A DNA stretch of 64,000 nt from positions 2,294,001-2,358,000 of the forward strand of contig NZ_CP085242.1 of assembly GCF_044810985.1 (NCBI RefSeq), given 5' to 3'. The DNA comes from Marinospirillum sp031581385. Its GTDB lineage: Bacteria; Pseudomonadota; Gammaproteobacteria; Pseudomonadales; Halomonadaceae. Positions 33,358-44,653 of this stretch are shown here, piece by piece. Position 1 is the stretch's first letter. Each line of letters begins with the position of its first letter. The position numbers were made by a program, and so were the translations under genes. The notes under the pieces are model-generated. The model did not search any database. It had not been told where the DNA came from and worked only from the letters and a program-made list of their open reading frames with translations.

Positions 33358-33385
33358 TTGACATTGAGGCGCAACTTGATAGAAT
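33358..33385 (+). promoter_or_regulatory. rRNA operon promoter P2
   Basis: TTGACA (33358-33363), 16-nt spacer, TAGAAT (33380-33385), again followed by GTGCGCCTC. Transcription should start near 33392, about 240 nt before the 16S gene. Confidence 0.85.
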
Positions 33386-33428
33386 GTGCGCCTCTTGATT
33401 GGAAGGGCTTTTAGTCGCTTTTAATCAA

Positions 33429-33441
33429 CGCTCTTTAAGAA
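33429..33441 (+). promoter_or_regulatory. boxA antitermination element in the rrn leader
   Basis: CGCTCTTTAAGAA closely matches the rrn boxA consensus TGCTCTTTAACAA. It sits downstream of P2, where the Nus complex loads. Confidence 0.8.
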
Positions 33442-33445
33442 TGAA

Positions 33446-33487
33446 GCATCAGGTACATTCATGTGGGCGCTTGCGGGATGGTTTGTG
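33446..33487 (+). other. 5' strand of the 16S precursor (RNase III) processing stem
   Basis: This segment is complementary over about 40 nt, with a few mismatches and G-U pairs, to 35175-35216 just downstream of 16S; for example GCATCAG and CATTCATGTG pair with CTGATGC and CACATGAATG. The two strands would close a long stem around pre-16S, the usual RNase III substrate. Confidence 0.75.
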
Positions 33488-33631
33488 GCGCTGCACTTTT
33501 TCTCGGAAAAGGCAGTTCAGTCAACAAAACATCAAGGCAAGCGACTCGTCGAGATTCAGGTTAATTCTTGAACTCAATTATTCGTTTGAACCTTGAGCCA
33601 AGTTTGATTCACTCAATGAATCGATGATTTT

Positions 33632-35168
<1,537 letters not shown>

Positions 35169-35417
35169 ACGACGGCCCAAACCTCCCGTAAGTGCTCACA
35201 TGAATGGCTCTGATGCCAGAGAAGCTGAAGATCAGCTTTTTGCTCTTTAACAATGCAAGATTCAAGTTTTAAAAGTCAAAGCGATACGTTTGTTGCTGCT
35301 CACTGAGGCAGCAATGGACATCAGTCTCAAGCGTATCCGGCGAAAAATCGTTGAACAGTTATTTGATAAGCCCCAAAAGGATTAGCTCCTTTTTAGGAAA
35401 ACTTCTTGGGGTTATAT
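35169..35417 (+). other. 16S-23S spacer without tRNA genes
   Basis: A 249-nt spacer. It contains the 3' strand of the 16S processing stem (35175-35216), a boxA (35241-35253), a TTGCTGC/GCAGCAA hairpin (35292-35313), and segments complementary to the 23S-5S spacer (35255-35270 and 35322-35339). I find no tRNA-Ile, tRNA-Ala or tRNA-Glu, which are usual here in gammaproteobacteria. Confidence 0.85.
35241..35253 (+). promoter_or_regulatory. boxA in the 16S-23S spacer
   Basis: TGCTCTTTAACAA, an exact match to the rrn boxA consensus. It would reload the antitermination complex before 23S. Confidence 0.88.
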
Positions 35418-38308
<2,891 letters not shown>

Positions 38309-38357
38309 ATAACACCCAAGCGGTTTTATAGATCAAGACTGAGCAATGATGATTTGA

Positions 38358-38411
38358 CGGATACGTAAGAGACTGACGCAGACCGGCGATACGCCAAAAC
38401 TTGAATCTTGC
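38358..38411 (+). other. 23S-5S spacer segments pairing with the 16S-23S spacer
   Basis: AAAACTTGAATCTTGC (38396-38411) is the exact reverse complement of 35255-35270. CGGATACGT and GAGACTG (38358-38375) pair with CAGTCTC and GCGTATCCG at 35322-35339. Together they extend the stalk that closes pre-23S. Confidence 0.75.
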
Positions 38412-38457
38412 CCCTTTTTAGGATGTTGGCCGAAGCAGTGCCAGCTTCCAACAGTTA

Positions 38458-38576
38458 CGCCTGACGACCTTAGCGAGTGGGAACCACCTGAACCCTTTTC
38501 GAACTCAGAAGTGAAACCGCTCAGCGCCGATGATAGTGTGGGGCTTCCCCATGTGAAAGTAGGTCATCGTCAGGCA
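38458..38576 (+). rRNA. rrf: 5S ribosomal RNA
   Basis: About 119 nt. Terminal helix GCCTGACGAC pairs with GTCATCGTCAGGC. The conserved CGAACTCAGAAGTGAAAC loop and GCGCCGATGATAGTGTGGGG segment are present. The exact ends are set by analogy to Pseudomonas and E. coli and could shift by 1-2 nt. Confidence 0.95.
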
Positions 38577-38586
38577 CTTATAAAAC

Positions 38587-38622
38587 AATCCCCTTGGCTC
38601 AGTGAGTCAGGGGGATTTTTTT
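38587..38622 (+). terminator. rRNA operon terminator T1
   Basis: AATCCCC (38587-38593) pairs with GGGGATT (38611-38617); an inner helix TTGGCT/AGTCAG (one G-U pair and a T-G closing pair) extends it. A T-run follows to 38622. It comes 10 nt after 5S. Confidence 0.9.
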
Positions 38623-38659
38623 ATGGCTAGAGAAATTCTACTTGAACATGGCATGTGAC

Positions 38660-38725
38660 TGATTGGTCTGGAACCAATCAGAACGGCCGAAGGTCGGCCC
38701 GTAGGGTGAGCGCCAGGGATGGTGC
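38660..38725. repeat. Three-hairpin intergenic element between the rrn terminators
   Basis: TGATTGGT/ACCAATCA (38660-38667 with 38673-38680), GGCCGA/TCGGCC (38685-38690 with 38694-38699) and GCGCC/GGTGC (38710-38714 with 38721-38725, one G-U pair) follow each other closely. The look is that of a dispersed intergenic hairpin repeat, but only one copy is in this window, so repeat status is a guess. Confidence 0.4.
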
Positions 38726-38729
38726 GAAT

Positions 38730-38751
38730 AAAGTAGGTCATCGTCAGGCAC
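38730..38751 (+). repeat. Duplicated 3' tail of 5S rRNA (remnant)
   Basis: 22 nt, AAAGTAGGTCATCGTCAGGC plus AC, are identical to 38556-38577 at the 5S 3' end. The rest of a 5S gene is missing. It is most simply the scar of a former second 5S copy. Confidence 0.8.
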
Positions 38752-38760
38752 CTATTCTGA

Positions 38761-38798
38761 AAACACCCCTTGAACTCACGTTCAAGGGGTGTTTTTTT
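38761..38798 (+). terminator. rRNA operon terminator T2
   Basis: A perfect 15-bp stem AAACACCCCTTGAAC (38761-38775) with GTTCAAGGGGTGTTT (38780-38794) and a T-run. It is the second strong terminator after 5S. Confidence 0.93.
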
Positions 38799-38881
38799 AT
38801 GCGTAAAAGGCAGGAAAAACGGCTGTTGTGATTACAAAAGGCGTGTAAACCTATAAAATTGCTGCTTCCATGGGAGTAGCT

Positions 38882-39874
38882 ATGAACCTTTATCCTCTTA
38901 TTTGTCAGCTCAGTGATGGTCAATACCACACCGGAACCGAGCTTGGTGAGTCCTTGAACGTCAGCCGGACGGCCATCTGGAAGCAAATTCAAAAGCTACC
39001 CGAGCTGGGTCTTCGCTATCAAACCGAAAAGCAACTGGGTTACCGCCTGGAAACACCGCTCGATCTTCTTGACGCAGATTTCATTCTCGATAAGCTGCGC
39101 ACGTATTTTAACGAGGAAGAAATCAGCCTGTCTGTTGAGCCAGTTGTGACCTCAACAAACACTCTTTTGCTGGATCGTGCAAATAGTGGCGATGCTATTC
39201 ATCTGCAATTGCTGACTGCAGAAATGCAGCAGGCCGGTAAAGGTCGCCGTGGACGTAACTGGTTCAGTCCTTTTGCCTCATCAATAAGCTGTAGCCTGGG
39301 CTGGGTGTTTGAAGGTTCGGCGCAGGAACTGCAGGGTTTAAGTCTGGCCATTGGGGTTGCCATCAAATCAGGATTGGAAAATTTGGGTATCAAGGGAGTT
39401 GGACTCAAATGGCCCAATGACATCTATCTTAATCAAGCCAAGCTGGGCGGGATTCTGATAGAAATCACGGGCGACCTGGCCGGGCCCTGCAAGCTGGTAG
39501 TCGGCTTTGGCCTTAATGTGCATCGGCCTGTGGATTTTAAACCTGAGGCGGTGAATCAGCCTGTTGCCTTTCTGAGTGATCTGGATGCGAGAAGCTTACC
39601 AGTCCGCTCAGAGTTGGTGGCTCAATTGTACCTGGAGGTTCTGGAGGTCTTGAGTGGTTATGCAGCTGAAGGTTTTGCTCCCTGGGTGGATGAGTGGAAT
39701 CAAGCACATATTTGGCAGGGTCAGAAAGCTTCAGTGATCACTCCGCAGGGGTCGGAGGAGGTCACTCTTGGCGAGGTCAATCAGCTTGGCGAGTTACAGG
39801 TGTTTGACTCGTCAGGGGAGGCTAGACTTCTGAATTCAGGTGAAATCAGCTTGAGGCTAAAGGATGATACTTGA
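38882..39874 (+). CDS. birA: Biotin--[acetyl-CoA-carboxylase] ligase / biotin operon repressor
   Basis: Activates biotin to biotinyl-AMP and attaches it to the carboxyl carrier protein; with its helix-turn-helix it can also repress biotin genes. Start set at ATG 38882 (330 aa) because GGGAG lies 5 nt upstream; an ATG at 38870 overlaps that site. The N-terminal winged helix (LNVSRTAIWKQIQKL) is present, so it is the bifunctional type. The catalytic loop GKGRRGRNWFSPF, KWPNDIYL and KLGGILIE follow, with an SH3-like C-terminal domain. It overlaps coaX by 11 nt. A weak TATAAA lies at 38852-38857. Confidence 0.95.
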   Translation: MNLYPLICQLSDGQYHTGTELGESLNVSRTAIWKQIQKLPELGLRYQTEKQLGYRLETPLDLLDADFILDKLRTYFNEEEISLSVEPVVTSTNTLLLDRANSGDAIHLQLLTAEMQQAGKGRRGRNWFSPFASSISCSLGWVFEGSAQELQGLSLAIGVAIKSGLENLGIKGVGLKWPNDIYLNQAKLGGILIEITGDLAGPCKLVVGFGLNVHRPVDFKPEAVNQPVAFLSDLDARSLPVRSELVAQLYLEVLEVLSGYAAEGFAPWVDEWNQAHIWQGQKASVITPQGSEEVTLGEVNQLGELQVFDSSGEARLLNSGEISLRLKDDT

Positions 39875-40685
39875 TCTGGATATAGGCAATACCTTAACCA
39901 AGTGGCGCCTCAAATGCCTGAAAACAAGCCGCATACTGGATCGCGGGTCGATCTGGACGCGCGATCGTTGGGAAGACTCCCATGAAATTCCCGATTTTCG
40001 TGATATTAAATTGATGCGCGTATCTAATGTGGGCGGCAAGGAAGTGCTTGGTGAAGTGGAAAGAATTGCCAGACGCTTTCGTGTACCTTTGCATGTTGCC
40101 CGATCGCTGGAGAGGTTTTCAGGGGTGCGCAATGCCTATCGTGAACCCTCAACGTTGGGGGTAGATCGTTGGTTAGGTATTTTGGCCGGCTTTCACGCTA
40201 CGGGCGGTTGCTGTGTGGTGGACTGCGGCAGTGCCATTACTATTGATTTTGTCCTGGATAGTGGACAGCACCTGGGTGGATTTATTGCCCCTGGGATACG
40301 TTTGATGAAAGAAAGCCTTAAGCTGGGTACGCGCAATGTTCCGGTTGATCCTGATGAGGATCACCAGGGTTTGACCACACCCGGCACCACAACCCATCAG
40401 GCCGTCAGTCATGGTATTTACCTGGCTGCCACCGGACAGATCAACAGTGCCTATGCTCAGGTTGCCAAAGACTTGAGTGGCCCCCTGCCCTTGATTGTGA
40501 CCGGAGGTGATGCTGTCTTGGTCTCCGGTGGTCTTGATGTGGAGCCTTACTGCTGGCCGGACATGGTGTATGCGGGCTTGGAGTTGATGTTTCCGGTAAC
40601 AACTGCTGAAAAATCAGGCATCTTGTGTGGGTCGCCCCAAGGAAAATTTGAAAAAAAACTTGCTGTGGATCGGTCTAGCTGTTAA
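39864..40685 (+). CDS. coaX: Type III pantothenate kinase
   Basis: First step of coenzyme A synthesis from pantothenate, in the ASKHA fold. 273 aa. The phosphate loop DLDIGNTLTKWR, LGVDRWLGILAGF, the catalytic-Asp region VVDCGSAITIDFV, GGFIAPGIRLM and VTGGDA are visible. The type III enzyme needs a monovalent cation and is not inhibited by CoA. The pantothenate it uses can be made by PanBCD, encoded at 11278-13406. The ATG overlaps the birA end; birA-coaX-tRNA is the Pseudomonas order. Confidence 0.95.
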   Translation: MILDLDIGNTLTKWRLKCLKTSRILDRGSIWTRDRWEDSHEIPDFRDIKLMRVSNVGGKEVLGEVERIARRFRVPLHVARSLERFSGVRNAYREPSTLGVDRWLGILAGFHATGGCCVVDCGSAITIDFVLDSGQHLGGFIAPGIRLMKESLKLGTRNVPVDPDEDHQGLTTPGTTTHQAVSHGIYLAATGQINSAYAQVAKDLSGPLPLIVTGGDAVLVSGGLDVEPYCWPDMVYAGLELMFPVTTAEKSGILCGSPQGKFEKKLAVDRSSC

Positions 40686-40721
40686 AGTTGCCGCCGTTGT
40701 CTGGGGAGAGAAACACAGCCC

Positions 40722-40749
40722 TTGACACAGGCGAAAAATTAACTATAAT
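40722..40749 (+). promoter_or_regulatory. Promoter of the tRNA-Tyr-Gly-Thr-Trp cluster
   Basis: TTGACA (40722-40727), 16-nt spacer, TATAAT (40744-40749): consensus in both hexamers. It is followed by TTGTCGCCTCGC, a GC-rich start region like that of the rrn promoters. tRNA-Tyr begins 14 nt later. Confidence 0.88.
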
Positions 40750-40762
40750 TTGTCGCCTCGCT

Positions 40763-40846
<84 letters not shown>

Positions 40847-40861
40847 GTTTCTGCCGGGCAA

Positions 40862-40935
<74 letters not shown>

Positions 40936-40940
40936 GATTG

Positions 40941-41015
40941 GCTCATGTAGCTCAGGGGTAGAGCACACCCTTGGTAAGGGTGAGGTCGGCGGTTCAAATC
41001 CGCCCATGAGCTCCA
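40941..41015 (+). tRNA. tRNA-Thr (anticodon GGT)
   Basis: 75 nt with CCA. Acceptor GCTCATG/CATGAGC, anticodon loop TTGGTAA. In E. coli and Pseudomonas tufB follows this tRNA; here tRNA-Trp follows after 48 nt. Confidence 0.98.
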
Positions 41016-41063
41016 CGATTTATTGATTGTCGTGAGTAGCGCCAGTTCGAAAATGCCAAATTT

Positions 41064-41139
<76 letters not shown>

Positions 41140-41203
41140 ATCTCCCTCAGGTTGGTGTTAGTCAAATCCAAGTTTAGTGCTGCCGCAAGGAGATAAATCT
41201 CTG

Positions 41204-41572
41204 ATGAAAGCAAAAGCCGAGGCTCAGCCAGCTCGTCTGGATGGTTTGAAATGGGCTCTTGTAGTGCTGCTGGTTTCAGCTGCAGTGCTGGGTAATATGT
41301 ATTTTTCTGATACGCCTCTACTTTATCGAGTGGTTGGCGTTGTTGTGTTTATTGCTTTGGCCGCTGGTGTGTTTTTATTGACTACCAAAGGTCAACGGTT
41401 TCTGGTCATGGCACGAGAAGCGCGCACCGAAATCCGCAAGGTGATCTGGCCGACGCGCCCCGAAACCACCCAAACAACCTTGATCGTGCTGGCTGCTGTT
41501 GCACTGGTAGCGCTGCTCCTGTGGCTCATCGATTCCCTGTTGAGCTGGATTATTCAAAGCCTGATTTACTAG
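41204..41572 (+). CDS. secE: Preprotein translocase subunit SecE
   Basis: Essential clamp subunit of the SecYEG channel. Start ATG 41204 (122 aa) follows AAGGAG at 41187-41192. Three membrane helices (about 15-34, 41-60, 93-116) match the three-helix gammaproteobacterial form. The conserved cytoplasmic amphipathic segment and hinge EARTEIRKVIWPTRPET is clear. nusG starts 10 nt downstream, the universal secE-nusG pair. Confidence 0.97.
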   Translation: MKAKAEAQPARLDGLKWALVVLLVSAAVLGNMYFSDTPLLYRVVGVVVFIALAAGVFLLTTKGQRFLVMAREARTEIRKVIWPTRPETTQTTLIVLAAVALVALLLWLIDSLLSWIIQSLIY

Positions 41573-41582
41573 GAGGAGCAAG

Positions 41583-42116
41583 ATGGCCAAGCGCTGGTAT
41601 GTGGTACACGCCTATTCAGGCTTTGAAAAGCAAGTAATGCGCTCCTTGCAGGAACGTATCAAGCTGAAGGAAATGGAAGATCTTTTCGGGCAGGTGTTGG
41701 TTCCCACTGAAGAAGTGGTGGAGATGCGTGAAGGCAAAAAGCGCAAAAGCGAACGCAAGTTCTATCCAGGCTATGTGCTTGTGGAAATGGATATGAACGA
41801 TGATAGCTGGCACCTTGTCAAAGAAACCCCTAAAGTCTTGGGTTTCATTGGCGGAACACCCGAAAAGCCAGCTCCGATTACCGAGAAAGAAGCCGACCAG
41901 ATCCTGCAGCGCGTTCAGGACGGCACCGATAAACCTCGCCCCCGAACCATGTTTGAGCCAGGCGAGGTGGTTCGGGTGCTGGATGGGCCTTTTGCCGATT
42001 TCAATGGTGTTGTTGAAGAAGTGAATTATGAAAAAAGCCGCTTGCATGTGTCCGTTCTGATCTTCGGACGCGCAACACCTGTTGAGCTGGGTTTTGGTCA
42101 GGTCGAAAAAGACTGA
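41583..42116 (+). CDS. nusG: Transcription elongation/antitermination factor NusG
   Basis: Binds RNA polymerase to suppress pausing, recruits Rho or S10/ribosomes. 177 aa (E. coli 181). The NGN domain (about 1-115: RWYVVHAYSGFEKQV, FYPGYVLVEMDM, VLGFIGG) is followed by a KOW domain (about 125-177: PGEVVRVLDGPFADFNGVVEEV, here quoted as two overlapping halves PGEVVRVLDGPFADFNG and FADFNGVVEEV). ATG follows AGGAGG at 41572-41577. It should join NusA and S10 on rrn boxA RNA. Confidence 0.98.
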   Translation: MAKRWYVVHAYSGFEKQVMRSLQERIKLKEMEDLFGQVLVPTEEVVEMREGKKRKSERKFYPGYVLVEMDMNDDSWHLVKETPKVLGFIGGTPEKPAPITEKEADQILQRVQDGTDKPRPRTMFEPGEVVRVLDGPFADFNGVVEEVNYEKSRLHVSVLIFGRATPVELGFGQVEKD

Positions 42117-42123
42117 CATGAAG

Positions 42124-42172
42124 CGCTGAAATTTCAGCGGAAATAAACGGGGAGCCGAGAGGCGTAGAACCC
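42124..42172 (+). promoter_or_regulatory. rplK leader with candidate L1 autoregulatory hairpin
   Basis: A 16-nt palindrome CGCTGAAATTTCAGCG (42124-42139) is followed by GGGGAGCCGAGAGGC plus GTAGAACCC (42149-42172). The second can fold into two short stems around an asymmetric internal loop. GGAGCC is also present in the L1-binding stalk of 23S. In E. coli L1 represses rplK-rplA at this place. The L1 site is inferred from position and motif. Confidence 0.5.
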
Positions 42173-42186
42173 ACTAGGAGTAAACA

Positions 42187-42618
42187 ATGGCTAAGAAAGT
42201 ACAAGCCTACATCAAGCTGCAGGTTGCAGCTGGTAAGGCAAATCCAAGTCCCCCTGTTGGCCCTGCACTGGGTCAGCACGGTGTGAATATCATGGAATTC
42301 TGTAAAGCATTCAATGCGCAGACCCAGGAAGTGGAAGCAGGTCTTCCGATTCCTGTGGTTATCACCGTTTACAGTGATCGCAGCTTTACCTTTGTAACCA
42401 AGACTCCACCTGCTGCTGTTCTGCTGAAGAAAGCACTGGGCCTGAAGTCCGGTTCAGCTGAACCCAACAAAAACAAGGTTGGCAAAATTACCCGCGAACA
42501 GCTGGAAGAAATTGCCAAAATGAAAGAACCTGATCTGACTGCCGCCGATATGGATGCAGCAGTACGTACAATTGCTGGCACCGCGCGCAGCATGGGTATT
42601 GACTCGGAGGGCGTGTAA
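42187..42618 (+). CDS. rplK: 50S ribosomal protein L11
   Basis: Binds the GTPase-associated centre of 23S rRNA, needed for factor function and RelA response. 143 aa. The N-terminal proline-rich motif NPSPPVGPALGQHGVNIMEF and the C-terminal RNA-binding domain (GTARSMGI) are typical. ATG follows AGGAG at 42176-42180. The stop is directly followed by the rplA ATG. Confidence 0.98.
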   Translation: MAKKVQAYIKLQVAAGKANPSPPVGPALGQHGVNIMEFCKAFNAQTQEVEAGLPIPVVITVYSDRSFTFVTKTPPAAVLLKKALGLKSGSAEPNKNKVGKITREQLEEIAKMKEPDLTAADMDAAVRTIAGTARSMGIDSEGV

Positions 42619-43314
42619 ATGGCCAAGCTAACCAAACGCCAAAAGCTGATTGCTGAAAAAGTCGATCCTAACAAGGCCTATAGCCTGGAAGAAGCCGTTG
42701 AACTGCTGTCTTCCTTGCCGCCCGTAAAGTTCAAGGAAACCTTTGAGCTGGCCGTGAATCTGGGTGTTGACCCTCGTAAATCCGATCAAGTGGTTCGTGG
42801 TGCTACTGTTCTGCCCAATGGCACCGGTAATGATGTCCGTGTTGCCGTTTTTGCTCAAGGCGCTGCTGCCGACTCTGCAAAAGAAGCCGGTGCTGACCTG
42901 GTCGGTATGGAAGATCTGGCTGAACAAGTCAAAAAAGGTGTTATGGACTTTGACGTTGTAGTCGCTGCTCCTGATGCCATGCGTGTTGTCGGTCAGCTGG
43001 GTCAGATCCTGGGTCCCCGTGGCCTGATGCCTAACCCCAAAGTCGGCACGGTAACTGCAGATGTGGCTACCGCCGTGAAAAATGCCAAAGCCGGTCAGGT
43101 GCGTTTCCGTACTGACAAGAACGGTATTATTCACGCAGGCGTTGGCAAAATCGACTTTGCTGCTGATGCAATCCGTGGCAACGTAGAGGCTCTTCTGGCT
43201 GACCTGAAGAAGCTCAAGCCTTCTTCTTCCAAGGGCATCTATGTGAAGAAGATTTCTTTGTCCAGTACTATGGGTCCTGGCTTGACACTTGATACGTCAA
43301 GCCTGGCTCTTTAG
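42619..43314 (+). CDS. rplA: 50S ribosomal protein L1
   Basis: Forms the mobile L1 stalk of the E site and is the known translational repressor of its own operon. 231 aa (E. coli 234). Signature region VGQLGQILGPRGLMPNPK and the KNAKAGQVRFRTDK strand are present. There is no gap after rplK, in keeping with coupled translation. Confidence 0.98.
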   Translation: MAKLTKRQKLIAEKVDPNKAYSLEEAVELLSSLPPVKFKETFELAVNLGVDPRKSDQVVRGATVLPNGTGNDVRVAVFAQGAAADSAKEAGADLVGMEDLAEQVKKGVMDFDVVVAAPDAMRVVGQLGQILGPRGLMPNPKVGTVTADVATAVKNAKAGQVRFRTDKNGIIHAGVGKIDFAADAIRGNVEALLADLKKLKPSSSKGIYVKKISLSSTMGPGLTLDTSSLAL

Positions 43315-43522
43315 CAGTAACTTTGCGGAGTCCAGCATAACTGCTGGACAACCGTCAAAGACCGCAGGAGCTGAGAAGTCTGTTTTCGAAGCTTAATATT
43401 TCCTGCGCAGATGGAGGCCGCCATAATTGTCGGTCCAACCATCAATACCGACTCCGGATAACCGGAGGGTTGGAAACCGTAGAGAGCTACTTGGTAGCCT
43501 CTCTGAAATAGGAGCAAGTAAA
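43315..43522 (+). promoter_or_regulatory. rplJ leader (L10-type regulatory RNA)
   Basis: A 208-nt untranslated region. It contains an 8-bp hairpin GTCCAGCA/TGCTGGAC (43330-43349) and further short stems up to the rplJ ribosome site. Position and length match the L10 leader, to which the L10-L12 complex binds to repress rplJL. The kink-turn itself was not modelled. Confidence 0.7.
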
Positions 43523-44023
43523 GTGGCACTAGGTCTAAAAGACAAAAAAGCTATTGTTGCTGATGTCAACAAAGCTGCCAAAGCTGCTCAGTCCGTTGTT
43601 ATTGCTGACTCTCGTGGTGTAACTGTGGGTGCGATGACCGAGCTGCGCAAGCAAGCTCGTGAAGCCCAGGTTGATATGCGCGTTGTGCGTAATACCCTGG
43701 CTCGTTTCGCCTTTGCAGATACCCCCTACGAAAATCTTTCCGATCAATTCGTGGGTCCTACTCTGATTGCTTTCTCCATGGATCATCCTGGCGCAGCTGC
43801 GCGTTTGTTCAAGGAGTTTGGCAAGACCGAGAAGGCGTTTGAAGTTAAAGCAATGGGTTACGCGGGTGAAGTGATCCCGGCTAAAGACCTTGATCGTCTG
43901 GCTACCCTGCCAACTTACGATGAAGCGATTGCTAAACTGATGGCAACCATGAAAGAAGCCTCAGCTGGCAAGCTGGTACGTACCCTTGCGGCACTGCGCA
44001 ATCAGAAAGAAGAAGCGGCTTAA
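43523..44023 (+). CDS. rplJ: 50S ribosomal protein L10
   Basis: Base of the L7/L12 stalk and translational repressor of this operon. Start GTG 43523 (166 aa; E. coli 165), with AGGAG at 43510-43514. A longer open frame to 43427 lies in the leader and is not coding. The N-terminal 23S-binding domain includes VVIADSRGVTVGAMTELRKQ and MRVVRNTLA. The C-terminal helix (about 135-160) carries the L12-binding sites. Confidence 0.97.
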   Translation: MALGLKDKKAIVADVNKAAKAAQSVVIADSRGVTVGAMTELRKQAREAQVDMRVVRNTLARFAFADTPYENLSDQFVGPTLIAFSMDHPGAAARLFKEFGKTEKAFEVKAMGYAGEVIPAKDLDRLATLPTYDEAIAKLMATMKEASAGKLVRTLAALRNQKEEAA

Positions 44024-44081
44024 GCGCTTTTCTGTCCATATTTACGAGTAATTTACTCAAACCAATTCAGGTAGAGCTAAC

Positions 44082-44453
44082 ATGGCACTTAACAAAGAAG
44101 ACATCATCAACGCTGTCGCTGAAATGTCAGTAATGGAAGTAGTTGAACTGATCGAAGCAATGGAAGAAAAATTCGGTGTTACTGCAGCTGCAGCTGTTGT
44201 TGCTGGCGGCCCTGCTGCTGGTGGCGAAGCGGCTGAAGAACAAACTGAATTTGATGTTGTTCTGACTTCAGCTGGCGAGAAGAAAGTTAACGTTATCAAA
44301 GCAGTACGCGAAATCACCGGTCTGGGCCTGAAAGAAGCCAAAGGCATGGTTGATGGTGCTCCTGCAACTGTTAAAGAAGGCGCTTCCAAGGAAGACGCTG
44401 ATGCTGCAAAAGCGAAGCTTGAAGAAGCCGGTGCTTCGGTGGAACTCAAGTAA
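44082..44453 (+). CDS. rplL: 50S ribosomal protein L7/L12
   Basis: Multi-copy stalk protein that recruits translation GTPases. 123 aa. The N-terminal dimer helix domain (1-33), an alanine/glycine-rich hinge (about 36-54, AAAAVVAGGPAAGGEAA) and the globular factor-binding domain (EKKVNVIKAVREITGLGLK and KGMVDGAPATVKEG) are all present. It lies 58 nt after rplJ. Confidence 0.98.
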   Translation: MALNKEDIINAVAEMSVMEVVELIEAMEEKFGVTAAAAVVAGGPAAGGEAAEEQTEFDVVLTSAGEKKVNVIKAVREITGLGLKEAKGMVDGAPATVKEGASKEDADAAKAKLEEAGASVELK

Positions 44454-44487
44454 TTTGCGTGGCAGCTTACGGCTGCAACAGTTGAGT

Positions 44488-44519
44488 GGCTGGTGGCGCT
44501 TTGCGCCCCCGGCCTTTTT
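44488..44519 (+). terminator. rplL-rpoB attenuator
   Basis: A GC-rich, slightly imperfect hairpin, GGCTGGTGGCGC (44488-44499) with GCGCCCCCGGCC (44503-44514), has a TTT loop and five T's after it. E. coli has a partial terminator at the same place to lower rpoBC expression relative to ribosomal genes. Confidence 0.85.
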
Positions 44520-44653
44520 CTGTTCAAGCCTGTTGAATAAAGATGACTGCATGTTTCACCGTTACAGGGGCATCGCAGTTGGGGCGCGCCTCCCCCTGAA
44601 GGCGTAGTGACCACTTGCGGTCTGGTTTCTGGTGAACAAGCTGGGGAAAATTG

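Noticed and set aside
35169..35417. Possible tRNA in the 16S-23S spacer
   Set aside because: No segment forms a cloverleaf with T-loop GTTCRA and an acceptor stem; the hairpins present belong to processing stems.
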